A DNA stretch of 64,000 nucleotides from Chimaeribacter californicus (GCF_002858675.1 NZ_PJZF01000013.1:1-64000), one strand, 5' to 3'; counted from the stretch's first letter, positions 18,222 through 27,565 are shown. Notes: generated by a model from the letters alone, not told the origin. Translations and numbers: made by a program.

Positions 18222-20804
18222 TTAATCGATTAACCAGGAAACAGGGGTACCGGCGGTCACAACCTCATCCGTTTCCCCGGTGGGTGTTTCTGCCAGCGTG
18301 ACCCGCCGGCATGAACCTTCGGCCACCGGTTGCCCGCAGTGCAGCGGCGTGAGGCCGGGGTTCCAGCCACGCAGCAGCAGCGCGTTGCCGTGCTGGGCTT
18401 TTTTGAGCGTGCTGAAATGCAGCCCGCAGTCCCATGAGAGCAGGCTGTAACGCGCCGGAAAGTGCAGCCCGTGTGGATTGGTACGAAAGCGTGACCAGCC
18501 GGTATCGAGATAGCCGCAGGCCGGGGTGCGCCACTGCTCAACCGCCCGCCAGAAGCTGGCATTTTGCCCCTGCGCCATGGGTAACACCGCGAAATGGGCG
18601 CGATACAGGCCGGGCAGCTGCGAGTCAGGCGTCGGCAATGCCATGCCGGAGGCGCGGCCCGGGCGCCACAGCAGATCAGGTTTGCCCAGCCAGCCCACAC
18701 TGCGGAACAGGGTGATCGCCAGCGTCTCCGGCTGGTGTGCCGGGATTTCATACTCCCGCAATCCTTCGGTGACGACACACAAACCGCGCGTCTCGTTATG
18801 CAGCATCACCAGGCTTTGCATCGGCCAGAGTGACGCCGGGGCCTCTGTCCAGTTTTCCGCCTGCCAGTGCCGTAAAGCGGCTGGCTGGTTTTCCCGTTCA
18901 ATCAACCCAAACGGCTGATCGGCAAAGTGGAAGGCCTGGCTGACCCCGACCGGGATCTCGACCTGCAAACGGTGGTCGCGCAGCGTGTTGTTGACCTCAA
19001 TCTCGACATCCAGCCACGGCTGGTCATGGGGAAGGATAAGGATCATGGTGACCTCGAGCGCGGCATTACACTGGCGCGCCTCGCGGGCTGCGGCATCCCG
19101 CGGGGCCGGGATGCGCCAGGTGAGCGTCAGGGTGTCGTTCAGCGGCCCGCGCACCCCGTGCCGGCCGGTCAGGCAGCCGTCGCTGCTGATTTTCCAGTCT
19201 TCCGGCGGGGGCGAATAGTTGTAGTTATCCCCGGCATCGCCGCCATCCACCAGGCGCAATACGCCGGGGTAGCGCTGCCCGCTGCGTTTATCCTCCAGCG
19301 TAAGCTGTCCGTGGATGAGTGCCAGCCGCAACCAGCGGTTCTCCAGCACGTCGATGGCGTCTGAGGCGGTGTCAAACCCGGCCGCCTCTCCCTCCTGTAA
19401 AAACAGTGTCTGGTAGCCGCAGGCGGGCAGCGCCTTCACTTCCAGCAGAATGTCGCACTTGCGGTACCAGGTGGTGGTGGTGCTGTTTGCCAGCTCCTGC
19501 ACGATGAGGGACATATCCTGCGGGGCTTCATGCAGCAATTGCCAGCGGCAGGCGACCCCGGCCTCATCCACAATGCAGAAGTCCGGCTGGGGCGTGTAGA
19601 GGGTCAGGCGGACATGCGTATCGCGCTCATAGGGCAGGGCGTTGAACACGATGATTTTTTTGCCCTCACGACAGGCCGTGATGCCGCCTGCCAGCATCGC
19701 CATGTTCAGTTCAAAAAGCTGCTGCGCGCTCTCCAGCCCGTCGCACAGGCGTGCTTTTACCATGCGGTTTACGCGGTCAGCATTGCAGCCGCCGATGCTG
19801 TCATGCGCCTGGGATTTCATCGCCCCGCGCCAGATATTTTCCAGCGCCTGTTGCGGGTAGGGCAGCCCCAGCCGCCCGTTCATGGCCAAAAGCGGCTCCA
19901 GCGTCTGGCTGACGAACTGTTCCAGGCGGGCGTTAAGCTGTTTTATGTCCATGCGGGTGGAGTAAATTCCGCGATGGACACGCATATATTTTGGGCTGAG
20001 CAGTTCCCCGCGCCATACCGGCAGCGGGCAGCCGGTAGCCTGCAAGGCGCTGAAAAATGCGGTAAAACTGCTGCGTTCGAAACGATAGGCCTGCTGGCGG
20101 TGATTCAGGGTGTCCAGCATCGCAGGTACCGCATATTCGCAGGGGGACTGGTCGTTGCCGTTGGGCAATAACAGATTTCCGGTCAGGGAAAAACGAGCCT
20201 GTTTTTCGAGGATGGCAGGCAGGTGCTGTGCCGCCTGCGCCGCGTCCACCGGCAGCCATTTGGCGCAACCATAGCCCCAGGGCAGCACGGCCGTGGTCAC
20301 GCGGCTGCCGTTTTGCGCGCACCAGGTAAATTCACTGGCGGGGACATCATGTTCGCACCAGCCGCGCCAGATCACCGCACAGTCAATGCCGAACTCGCGC
20401 AGAAACAGCGGAAGCTGTGCGCTCTGCCCAAACGAGTCCGGGACATAGCCGACCGGCATATAACCGCCCCATGCCTCGCCGTCTGCCTTTCCCAGCAGCA
20501 GGTTGCGGGTAATGGATTCCGCGCCCACCACCATAAAATCGGTCTGGGTATACCAGGGGCCAATCAGGATACGCCCCTGACGGATCAGCGTTTGCAGGCG
20601 TTCACGCTGTTCCGGGGCGACCTGTAGATAGTCTTCCAGCACCACGGTTTGCCCATCAAGCATAAAAGGGCCAAGGGCACTGTCCTGCTCCAGGCGGGTA
20701 AGCAGATCCTGCATAAAATAATACAGCAGGGTTCTGGAATCATTTTCAGTGAAATACCATTCGCGATCCCAATGCGTATGCTGAATCAAATGCACGATTT
20801 TCAT
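18222..20804 (-). CDS. GH38 alpha-mannosidase (MngB-like)
   Basis: An 860-residue cytosolic retaining alpha-mannosidase. The zinc-binding HTHWDREW opens the protein, the nucleophile aspartate lies in VPDSFGQ, and the KSQAHDSIGGC segment is conserved. By analogy with E. coli MngB it would hydrolyse an imported, phosphorylated mannoside to mannose-6-phosphate plus aglycone. It lies between the PTS IIC gene and the HPr-EI-EIIA fusion, so sugar import and hydrolysis are co-transcribed. The start at 20804 follows AAAGGGGGAATA. The exact mannoside is not deducible. Confidence 0.92.
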   Translation of the reverse strand: MKIVHLIQHTHWDREWYFTENDSRTLLYYFMQDLLTRLEQDSALGPFMLDGQTVVLEDYLQVAPEQRERLQTLIRQGRILIGPWYTQTDFMVVGAESITRNLLLGKADGEAWGGYMPVGYVPDSFGQSAQLPLFLREFGIDCAVIWRGWCEHDVPASEFTWCAQNGSRVTTAVLPWGYGCAKWLPVDAAQAAQHLPAILEKQARFSLTGNLLLPNGNDQSPCEYAVPAMLDTLNHRQQAYRFERSSFTAFFSALQATGCPLPVWRGELLSPKYMRVHRGIYSTRMDIKQLNARLEQFVSQTLEPLLAMNGRLGLPYPQQALENIWRGAMKSQAHDSIGGCNADRVNRMVKARLCDGLESAQQLFELNMAMLAGGITACREGKKIIVFNALPYERDTHVRLTLYTPQPDFCIVDEAGVACRWQLLHEAPQDMSLIVQELANSTTTTWYRKCDILLEVKALPACGYQTLFLQEGEAAGFDTASDAIDVLENRWLRLALIHGQLTLEDKRSGQRYPGVLRLVDGGDAGDNYNYSPPPEDWKISSDGCLTGRHGVRGPLNDTLTLTWRIPAPRDAAAREARQCNAALEVTMILILPHDQPWLDVEIEVNNTLRDHRLQVEIPVGVSQAFHFADQPFGLIERENQPAALRHWQAENWTEAPASLWPMQSLVMLHNETRGLCVVTEGLREYEIPAHQPETLAITLFRSVGWLGKPDLLWRPGRASGMALPTPDSQLPGLYRAHFAVLPMAQGQNASFWRAVEQWRTPACGYLDTGWSRFRTNPHGLHFPARYSLLSWDCGLHFSTLKKAQHGNALLLRGWNPGLTPLHCGQPVAEGSCRRVTLAETPTGETDEVVTAGTPVSWLID

Positions 20805-20906
20805 TATTCCCCCTTTAGGGTATTACGGGTTTATTCAGGGCGAGTGCAGCCCCAGAAATAACGATTTCTGAAAAGATGCCCCGTCTGAATTAAATAACGC
20901 GGATGA

Positions 20907-22022
20907 TTAACGCCCCGCTTTAAATTTAGGCGCGGCAGAGACGTTTTTCTTTTCCGGCAATGTTTCCCCACGGAATATCAACAGGGAGCCGGCAGTAATA
21001 ATGCCCGCCCCTGTTGCAATAGACAGGATATAAACCGGCCAGTTTTCCACCGCCAGCCAGCCATAAAAACCCGAAATCGGCGCATGGTTCACCGCGCCCA
21101 GCCCTACCGCCATCGCCGCACCCACGGCAGAGCCTATGACGTTGATCACAATGATTTTGGGGTTGGACAGCGCAAACGGGATCGCACCTTCCGAAACACC
21201 GATAAGCCCCATCAGCGTGGAGGCTTTCCCCGCTTCCCGCAGGGCAGCAGGAAAACGTCCGGCCCAGAGTAAGGTGGCGACGCCCAGGCCGATGGGCGAG
21301 ACAATGATGGCGACCTGGGCCGCCGTGTTAGGGTCATAAATGCCTGATGCCAAAAGCGCCATGGCCGTCGTGACGGCCGCTTTGTTGACCGGGCCGCCCA
21401 GGTCGAACCCCACCATGCCGCCGACCACGGCAGCCAGGATCACCTTATTGGTGCCTGACATGGCCAGCAGCCAATTTTCCATACCGTGGTTCAGCGCCGC
21501 CAGCGGCGTGCCGATGACAAACGCCATGACACTACAGGTCAGGAGGGTTCCGCCCACCGGCAGGATAAAAATAGGCCCGGCTGAGGCCAGCGCTTTAGGC
21601 AGGGTAATCGTCGCGGCAAGCATCCGCACGATATACCCCGCCACAAACCCTGCCGCCAGGGCACCGAGAAAGCCGGTCCCCAGGCTGTTTGCCAGCAGGC
21701 CGCCCACCATTCCCGGCGCCAGCCCGGGCTTATTGGCCAGCGCAAAACTGATATAGCCTGCGACCACGGGCAACATCAGTGACAGGGCCATCCCCCCAAA
21801 ACCATCAAATTTATGCAACAGCTGCACCACCAGGCTGGCAGCCTGTGCATGCCCGGCATCCCAGATATTATCAATGCCATACAACGAGGCCCCGATGCGT
21901 GAAATCCCCATGATGACCGCCCCGGCGATCACAAAAGGCAGCATCCAGGATACGCCGGTCATGATGGCCGTTTTGATCTCACTCCCCAGCGGGGGCGTCT
22001 GCCCTTCGTTAAACTTAGCCAT
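20907..22022 (-). CDS. PTS EIIC permease, fructose/mannoside type
   Basis: Integral membrane sugar channel of the fructose family, about 371 residues with some ten hydrophobic segments and the family's glycine-rich FDLGGPVNKAA loop. The start (MAKFNEG, 22022) overlaps the IIB stop by 8 bp, indicating translational coupling. IIB and IIC are separate proteins, and IIA is supplied by the fusion protein two genes downstream. With the adjacent mannosidase it should import an alpha-mannoside. Confidence 0.92.
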   Translation of the reverse strand: MAKFNEGQTPPLGSEIKTAIMTGVSWMLPFVIAGAVIMGISRIGASLYGIDNIWDAGHAQAASLVVQLLHKFDGFGGMALSLMLPVVAGYISFALANKPGLAPGMVGGLLANSLGTGFLGALAAGFVAGYIVRMLAATITLPKALASAGPIFILPVGGTLLTCSVMAFVIGTPLAALNHGMENWLLAMSGTNKVILAAVVGGMVGFDLGGPVNKAAVTTAMALLASGIYDPNTAAQVAIIVSPIGLGVATLLWAGRFPAALREAGKASTLMGLIGVSEGAIPFALSNPKIIVINVIGSAVGAAMAVGLGAVNHAPISGFYGWLAVENWPVYILSIATGAGIITAGSLLIFRGETLPEKKNVSAAPKFKAGR

Positions 22023-22329
22023 GCGCCACCTCCTGTTCCAGCGCCTCAAACACCGCCTCGCCAAACTTGATCGGATCGGCGACGCGGCATTCCAGTTTGA
22101 TCAGGCCGTTGAACCGCTCTTTATTGATAATGGCGACATCTGCCGCCAGGATAACGGCGTCTGCCCGCGCAAGATCGGCCTCCGTGATGCCATTCTCCAC
22201 GCCCATGCTGCCCTGGGTTTCGACTTTTATTTCATGGCCCCGCTGCTTGCCGAGCATTTCAAGGGCTTCAGCCGCCATATAGGTATGGGCCACCCCGGTG
22301 GGGCAAGCCGCGACACAAACAATAAACAT
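22015..22329 (-). CDS. PTS EIIB, fructose type
   Basis: A 104-residue cytosolic phosphocarrier. The phospho-cysteine motif VAACPTGVAHT lies at residues 7-17 (Cys9). It passes phosphate from EIIA to the incoming sugar at EIIC. AAGGAG lies 5 bp before the ATG. First certain gene of the operon IIB-IIC-mannosidase-HPr/EI-N/EIIA, and preceded by a strong terminator in its leader. Confidence 0.94.
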   Translation of the reverse strand: MFIVCVAACPTGVAHTYMAAEALEMLGKQRGHEIKVETQGSMGVENGITEADLARADAVILAADVAIINKERFNGLIKLECRVADPIKFGEAVFEALEQEVAHG

Positions 22330-22338
22330 AACAACTCC

Positions 22339-22797
22339 TTACCGGGTCAGTTTCAGGCAATAAAAAAAGCACAATGGCGAAAGGCGCATTGTGCTTTGCA
22401 ATAAAACAGAGAAAGGTAAAGCGGCATCATCAGCTTCACCACTGGCGTGACGGCACATCATTAAATGATGCAGGCTACTGATAAGAAAAAGGAAATCTAG
22501 CTCATCACGTTTATGGCTGCGCAGCCGGACAGGGTGCCCGGTATTACGCTGTGCTTTCGCGGGCGGGGCAACGGGAGACGACGCGGGAAGGCATAATTTC
22601 CCGGCACTGCCCCATAATTGTGTCCAGCTTGCGGCGATATCTTCCTCTGCGTCTTTATTAACGGGGGATTCTTCTTCCGTTAATGCGGACAGAGAGGTAA
22701 ACCAGCAAATACTATTCAGCAACGCTCTGATCCTGCTGTCGGCATGACAGCAAAAATGCAGTGGTATTAAAAGAAGCCGGATAATATAAGCAGGCAT
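22339..22797 (-). CDS. Uncertain ORF in the PTS operon leader, 152 codons
   Basis: The start has an excellent ribosome site (GGGGAGGAAATA before ATG 22797). The encoded protein is not recognised, is rich in Cys, His and Leu, and has no clear domain. Its last 20 codons run through a perfect hairpin with a T-tract (22362-22397), which is odd for a normal gene. It may be a leader reading frame whose translation influences the terminator, or a short real gene truncated by drift. It ends 9 bp before the IIB start. Confidence 0.35.
   Translation of the reverse strand: MPAYIIRLLLIPLHFCCHADSRIRALLNSICWFTSLSALTEEESPVNKDAEEDIAASWTQLWGSAGKLCLPASSPVAPPAKAQRNTGHPVRLRSHKRDELDFLFLISSLHHLMMCRHASGEADDAALPFSVLLQSTMRLSPLCFFYCLKLTR
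22362..22397 (-). terminator. Terminator or attenuator ahead of the PTS operon
   Basis: On the minus strand AAAGCACAATG pairs perfectly with CATTGTGCTTT (11 bp), followed by a run of T. It lies 33 bp upstream of the IIB start inside the operon leader, the position used for antitermination or attenuation of sugar PTS operons. No antiterminator-protein binding site (RAT-like overlap) was identified with confidence. Confidence 0.75.
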
Positions 22798-23027
22798 TAT
22801 TTCCTCCCCAAAAGACAGGGTGAGTATAAGGCAGCGGTAAAATAACGAATGTGACTTTCCACACGTTTATTATCCGCAATTAAAATTCCATCCATGGCGT
22901 AATAACGCCCCCGGCAGGGGAAAGAAAGAGAGGGTTGCCATCATTTTCTGCACCTTCACGTCAAACAGTCAGCATGCACCGGCCTTAGTGATTAAGCGGC
23001 AATAACCCTTCACCAACGCCAGGAAAT
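22798..23027. promoter_or_regulatory. Upstream region of the mannosidase-PTS operon
   Basis: No gene. On the minus strand a TTATAC -10-like hexamer lies about 25 bp before ATG 22797. A regulator-binding palindrome was not recognised, and no PTS-type transcription factor is encoded nearby. Confidence 0.35.
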
Positions 23028-23111
23028 AAAAAAGGCACCTTCAGAGTGCCTTTTTGGTACTCTTTGAGCGCCTTTTTGGTACTGCTTAAACACCTTTTTC
23101 ACACTAAAAAT
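23028..23111. repeat. Dispersed 22-bp repeat, cluster F
   Basis: The clearest tandem array of the family. A hairpin AAAAAGGCAC/GTGCCTTTTT leads into three directly adjacent 22-bp units starting GTGCCTTTTTGGTACT, GCGCCTTTTTGGTACT and ACACCTTTTTCACACT. It lies just downstream of the diguanylate cyclase stop and also upstream of the PTS operon. Confidence 0.85.
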
Positions 23112-23117
23112 GCGGCG

Positions 23118-24644
23118 TCATACCAGGCTTGCCGCATTGATGATGCAGTCACGTCCGGCGCGCTTGGCGGCGTAAAGCGCGGCATCCGCGGCCTGTTTCA
23201 GGGTGGTGGCATCATCACCGGCTGCCGAGGTACTGATACCGGCGCTGAGGGTGATGATTTTATCCGGCAGCGACGACGTGTGGTGCGGCAAGGCCGCCTT
23301 GTGTATCGCATACCGGATGCGCTCCGCCACCTTTTCCGCCTCATTGGCCGGGGTGCCGGGCAGGATAACCGCGAACTCTTCCCCGCCGTAACGCGCCACC
23401 ACATCGGTGCCGCGGCGCGGCAGATATTTCAGCACATCCGCCACCCGCCGCAGGCACTCATCCCCCGCGACATGGCCGAAGGTGTCGTTGTAGCTTTTGA
23501 AAAAATCGATGTCGCACATAATTAGCGAGACCGGTGCGCCGGTGAGCGCTGAACGTGCCAGGCACTGCTCCAGGTAGATATCAAACTGGCGGCGGTTACC
23601 CAGCCCGGTCAGGCTGTCAAGCAGCGCCAGATCCTGCAGCGTCAGGTTGACGCGGGTCAGCTCATCCTGCGTCTGCATCAGTTCCCGCCGTTGTTTTATT
23701 GTTTTGCGGAATTGCCGCAGCACCAACATCCCAAACAGCGAAATGGTCATCAGCAGCAGCACATTCAGGCAGATAATCGCCAGGTTATTTTTAATCCACT
23801 GGGTTTTCAGCAGGTCGCGGTCAATCCCCACTGCCACCACCAGCGGGTAGCTCTCAAGCTGAGCATAGCCAAAGATGCGCGTAACCCCGTCAATCGGTGA
23901 GCGCCAGGTGCCGCCGCCCTGTGGCGAGGCTTTCAGCAGGCTGCGGTAGAGTGGGGTGGCCGCCATGCTCTGGTTAATGATGCTGTCCGGGAACGGGCGC
24001 ACATACATTACCGTGGCATCCAGGTGGGTCAGGCCGAGGATATCCTTCGGCGACATCTCATAGTAGCCGTAAAACTGGCGGAAAAAATCGACCCGCACAG
24101 TGCCCAGCACCACGCCGCGGAACTGCCCCTGAGCATCATTCAGCCGTAAGGAGACCGGAATAATCAGATCCCCGGTCGAGCGGCTTTTGATCACATGGCC
24201 GACGTGCACCTGATCGTCGTTATGCGTCCGGTGCCAGATAAAATATTCGCGGTCGGCATTATTGGCCTGCGGGTACATTTGCCGGCCGGAAGTGGCCAGC
24301 CAGTTACCTTGTGCGTCATAGACGAATAACCCGTGCAGCTGCGGCAACCGGCTTTTTTGCACACCCAGCAGCCCTTGCGGGCCGAGGTAGCTCGCCGGGT
24401 TCGCGAAGATGTCATCCCCATGGCGGACAATGTCCTCCAGCGTGATCTGCACTTGCAGAAAAGTGTCTTCTGCCTGGCGGGATAACGAGACCGACTGGTT
24501 TCTGGCCTGCTTTTCGGTGTCCTGCAATGTGTGTTGCCAGGATTGCCACATTGACCAGCCCACCACGAAGATCACGGCAACCGCAATGATAAGCAGGAAA
24601 ACCGCCATGATGCGATCAGGCGATTTAAAGCGGGATAAAGCCAA
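23118..24644 (-). CDS. Membrane diguanylate cyclase with periplasmic Cache-like sensor
   Basis: A 508-residue protein: TM about residues 12-32, periplasmic double-Cache-like sensor (about 35-280; DREYFIWHRTHND and VHVGHVIKSRSTGDLIIPVS are typical), a second TM near 290-310, then GGDEF. The active site reads GGEEF, compatible with cyclic-di-GMP synthesis, preceded by CDIDFFKSYND. No EAL domain. The start is TTG at 24644: GGAGGAG stands 3-4 bp upstream, whereas the internal ATG (residue 13) has no site and would remove part of TM1. An external signal would raise c-di-GMP and favour sessile behaviour. Confidence 0.92.
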   Translation of the reverse strand: MALSRFKSPDRIMAVFLLIIAVAVIFVVGWSMWQSWQHTLQDTEKQARNQSVSLSRQAEDTFLQVQITLEDIVRHGDDIFANPASYLGPQGLLGVQKSRLPQLHGLFVYDAQGNWLATSGRQMYPQANNADREYFIWHRTHNDDQVHVGHVIKSRSTGDLIIPVSLRLNDAQGQFRGVVLGTVRVDFFRQFYGYYEMSPKDILGLTHLDATVMYVRPFPDSIINQSMAATPLYRSLLKASPQGGGTWRSPIDGVTRIFGYAQLESYPLVVAVGIDRDLLKTQWIKNNLAIICLNVLLLMTISLFGMLVLRQFRKTIKQRRELMQTQDELTRVNLTLQDLALLDSLTGLGNRRQFDIYLEQCLARSALTGAPVSLIMCDIDFFKSYNDTFGHVAGDECLRRVADVLKYLPRRGTDVVARYGGEEFAVILPGTPANEAEKVAERIRYAIHKAALPHHTSSLPDKIITLSAGISTSAAGDDATTLKQAADAALYAAKRAGRDCIINAASLV

Positions 24645-24932
24645 GACTCCTCCGGAGATTAACGGTGTTACTGCATCAGCTTACTTGCTCTCAGCCAGGG
24701 CAAAGGGGGGATAAACAGCCATACAGGTAGCTAATCCCCGCGCTCAGGCGCCAGATACTTCAGGGGCGCTGATGCATTACGTGATTTGGGTTAAATCACT
24801 CTATCAGAGATAACACCTTATACTGGTAGGTTGAGCAGAGCTTCTCCCGAAGTTATCCACCGTTTCTGTGGATAACCTTCAGCTTGCCCCAGGGCGTCAG
24901 GGTAGGAAAGGGATAACATCAGGGGTAAAAAA
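24645..24932. promoter_or_regulatory. Intergenic region with inverted repeat and paired DnaA-box-like sites
   Basis: No gene. GTGATTT and AAATCAC (24781-24799) form an inverted repeat that may be an operator. TTATCCAC at 24853-24860 faces GTGGATAA at 24868-24875 in perfect inversion across 7 bp; both match the DnaA-box consensus. Their role here, 8-9 kb from the iteron origin, is unknown. Confidence 0.45.
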
Positions 24933-25020
24933 CAGGTAAAAAAGGTACCTTAAAGGTGCATTAGTAGTACCAAAAAGGTATTTTTTTGATATAAAAAAGA
25001 GCCATTTTTAGCACCTTGCC
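24933..25020. repeat. Dispersed 22-bp repeat, cluster G
   Basis: Successive 22-bp blocks beginning GGTGCATTAGTAGTACC, GGTATTTTTTTGATAT and GAGCCATTTTTAGCACC, preceded by GGTACCTTAAAGG. It lies downstream of the DUF3156 gene and upstream of the diguanylate cyclase gene. The remaining 25021-25172 shows nothing. Confidence 0.75.
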
Positions 25021-25172
25021 GCTTCCGGGTGGTTTTAGCGCTTCGTTAAACGGATAAAAAGTGTTTTTCACCCCTCTTCTGCTTCAGCCGGGGTAATGTG
25101 GGAAACCCGGTTCAATAAAAATGAGGGGTGCGGAAAGAGGCGCCGGGGCCAAACCGTGTTGCCCGGGTGAAC

Positions 25173-25733
25173 TCAGCCTGCTGTATTGCGATCGGCAACC
25201 TGCATCAGTTGCGCCACCATCCGCAACACACTGAGCAGCAGCATCCGCTGACGGGGCGGTAACCGCAGGTATCGCCGCAACGGCGGCAGGCGGCACACGA
25301 CGTCGCTGGCGGCATATGGCTCGATTTCACAGCGCCAGCGTCCTGCAGCCAGAGAGAGGCTGAAATGGCGGTAGTCAAGCTCACCCAGTGTCTGTGCCAA
25401 TACCGGGTAAGCGGCCAGGAAGGCCAGCAACGGTTGCGCGCCCGACGGTGATGAGGGCGCGTGGAAGGTTACCGGCCGACGCTGCAGCCAGCCGGGTTGG
25501 TGCGCCTGCACCTTCAGGGTTTCCTGCCAGCAGCATTCGCCCTCGGCCACAAACCGGGCGCTGTTGATCTCTCCCATAAACAGCCTGCGCCGCCGCGTCA
25601 TGATGGTGATATGCAACTGCTCATCAAGGTGCAGCCGCATTGCCTGTGGCCCTTGCGCCGTTACCGGCCAGCCGCCGAGATCATGGCTCAGCCTGCGCAA
25701 CAGCGCATTGTCATAACAATGAACGCAGGACAT
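25173..25733 (-). CDS. DUF3156-like protein next to an amino-acid permease
   Basis: About 186 residues, Arg-rich, without signal peptide or clear membrane helices. I place it in DUF3156 from general resemblance and from the family's habit of following an APC permease gene; function unknown. The chosen start (MSCVHCYDN, 25733) overlaps the permease 3' end by 23 bp, consistent with coupled translation. The frame is open further upstream, but that would overlap the permease by 140 bp. Confidence 0.65.
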   Translation of the reverse strand: MSCVHCYDNALLRRLSHDLGGWPVTAQGPQAMRLHLDEQLHITIMTRRRRLFMGEINSARFVAEGECCWQETLKVQAHQPGWLQRRPVTFHAPSSPSGAQPLLAFLAAYPVLAQTLGELDYRHFSLSLAAGRWRCEIEPYAASDVVCRLPPLRRYLRLPPRQRMLLLSVLRMVAQLMQVADRNTAG

Positions 25734-27204
25734 CCGGCACCTCGTGTTCCGTGCGGTCATGGGCGGCAAACGCCCGCTCGAGCACTGCTTCCACCTCAAG
25801 TGGTCTGAAGGGATTAACGCGTTGCACCAGCAGTGTCCAGCCCAATGCATAGGCCGCCGTCAGCCCCAACATGATGCTGAATGGGATCAGGATATCGCTG
25901 CTATGCATGCCGGGTGGCGTGATATAGCAGATGGCTAGCACAATGCCCGTGCCTGAAAGGATTTGCGGCAGCGGAAAAAGGGGCGCGCGGTAAGGGCGCG
26001 GCAGATCGGGCCGGCGGAGACGCAACAGCACCACGGAAAAGGTCACCAGCAGATAGGAGACGCCCCAGGCACACACCGCCGCCAGCACCATCGGGACAAT
26101 CCGGTTCAGGTCACCCTGAAGGATAAAGGCATGCACGCATGGGATCGCCACGGCGATGACGATCGCAATCACCGGCGTTTTGAAACGCGGATGGAGCCAG
26201 GTCAGGAAAGCAGGCAAAGCGCCATCCAACGCCATGCCGTAGAGGATGCGCGGCACTGCGGCCATCAGGGTATTAAGGGTGGCGGCCCCGGCCAGCAGCA
26301 ATCCTGCGCCAAGCCAATATTTTCCCCACGGCCCCATCACCCGTTCGGCAAACACCGGGATCGCCTGCGGGGTATCGAGCAGATGTACACCTGAGGTGGC
26401 ATCCACCAGCACATTGCTGACCTGTCGGTTAAGGGCCGCCCCGTACAGGAACATACATCCGGCTACGCCGCTCAGGCCCAGTGCCATCGCACGCGGGATC
26501 GTGCGGTGTGCCTGTTTGATCTCCGGCGCCATCGGCGTGACCAGCTCGCAGCCGACAAACATAAACATCGCCATCCCGACCATGCCAAACAGCGCAGGCA
26601 GGCTGCTGAGGTCAAGCGGGGTGCCGAACCAGCCGTCGAGCGATACCGCCGGGGCGAGGATCACCCCGGCAATGCCGAAAAAGGTCAGGGTGCTCCACAT
26701 CACGAACGTCAGGATCACTTCAACTTTACCGAACGCCTCAATGCCCACGGCATTCAGCAGGCCAAACAGCATCACCATGCCCACGCCCACCAGCCACGTC
26801 TGGTTATGCGCCTCCAGATGGGCGTTCACGGTGTCAAAGTTCACCAGCGCCATCACACCGGAAAGAATGGTTTCGGCTGTACCGGCAAAGATATGCACAA
26901 TCAGGTAGGCGCACAGCGCGCCGGTAATGGCAAAAAAGCGGCCCATTCCGCAGGCGATATAATCGTAGACTGACCCGGTAGTAGGCAGCATCGCCGCCGC
27001 CTCTGAGAAGGTCATCAACTGCGCCTGCATCATGATAAAGGCAATCAACACCGCCAGGGCAAAGGTGTCGCCGCCCATCCCGAAACCGTGGGTGACAGTC
27101 AGGATCACCGGGCTTGCCATGATTAAACCAATGGAGCTGGCCAGGGTAGTTGGGAACCCCACCGCCCCACGGGCCAGATGAACAGCCAGTTTGTCTTTTA
27201 ACAT
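25711..27204 (-). CDS. APC-family amino acid/amine permease
   Basis: A 497-residue inner-membrane transporter with about 12 hydrophobic segments and the APC-type TM1 region (SSIGLIMASPVILTVTHGFG). It has a short charged C-terminal tail. GAGG lies before ATG 27204. It is transcribed divergently from a LuxR-type regulator and lies near aldehyde dehydrogenase and FAD oxidase genes, so uptake of an amine or amino acid for oxidation is the likely role. The substrate is not deducible. Confidence 0.88.
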   Translation of the reverse strand: MLKDKLAVHLARGAVGFPTTLASSIGLIMASPVILTVTHGFGMGGDTFALAVLIAFIMMQAQLMTFSEAAAMLPTTGSVYDYIACGMGRFFAITGALCAYLIVHIFAGTAETILSGVMALVNFDTVNAHLEAHNQTWLVGVGMVMLFGLLNAVGIEAFGKVEVILTFVMWSTLTFFGIAGVILAPAVSLDGWFGTPLDLSSLPALFGMVGMAMFMFVGCELVTPMAPEIKQAHRTIPRAMALGLSGVAGCMFLYGAALNRQVSNVLVDATSGVHLLDTPQAIPVFAERVMGPWGKYWLGAGLLLAGAATLNTLMAAVPRILYGMALDGALPAFLTWLHPRFKTPVIAIVIAVAIPCVHAFILQGDLNRIVPMVLAAVCAWGVSYLLVTFSVVLLRLRRPDLPRPYRAPLFPLPQILSGTGIVLAICYITPPGMHSSDILIPFSIMLGLTAAYALGWTLLVQRVNPFRPLEVEAVLERAFAAHDRTEHEVPDVLRSLL

Positions 27205-27565
27205 GATATCGCCTCGCCACTGACGGATAGAAGGTAAACGCAGGCTTCGCGCCGGGTGAACGCCATGTAAGCAATCTTTCTCCAGGCCGCATATCGTTCA
27301 AAAGGACGAGGACAAGGTACTTTCATGAGATTTTTATGTTATTTTACAAAGTGTTAAACATTAATGCGCAAAACATCACTTTTTCATATGAATGTGACGG
27401 CTACCAGGGTTGGCATAATGGCGTGATGCATTCAGCCAGCAGAAAATGGACGCCGCTCACGTTATTAAAATGTTTAAATTGTGTTAATAAAAAACGAAAT
27501 ATAGGGTGAGGAACGTCTGAAGAGCGTGGTCTGCTGCGATAAAAACAGGGTGAGGAGAAACGTGA
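27205..27565. promoter_or_regulatory. Divergent promoter region of permease and LuxR regulator
   Basis: An AT-rich region of 361 bp with no gene, expected to contain both promoters. No well-formed palindrome was identified by eye. Confidence 0.4.

Noticed and set aside
9190-25020. 22-bp repeats as integron attC or XerC/XerD (pdif) sites
   Set aside because: No R-box core GTTRRRY or dif-like 11-6-11 organisation could be seen and no integrase or Xer recombinase gene is present.
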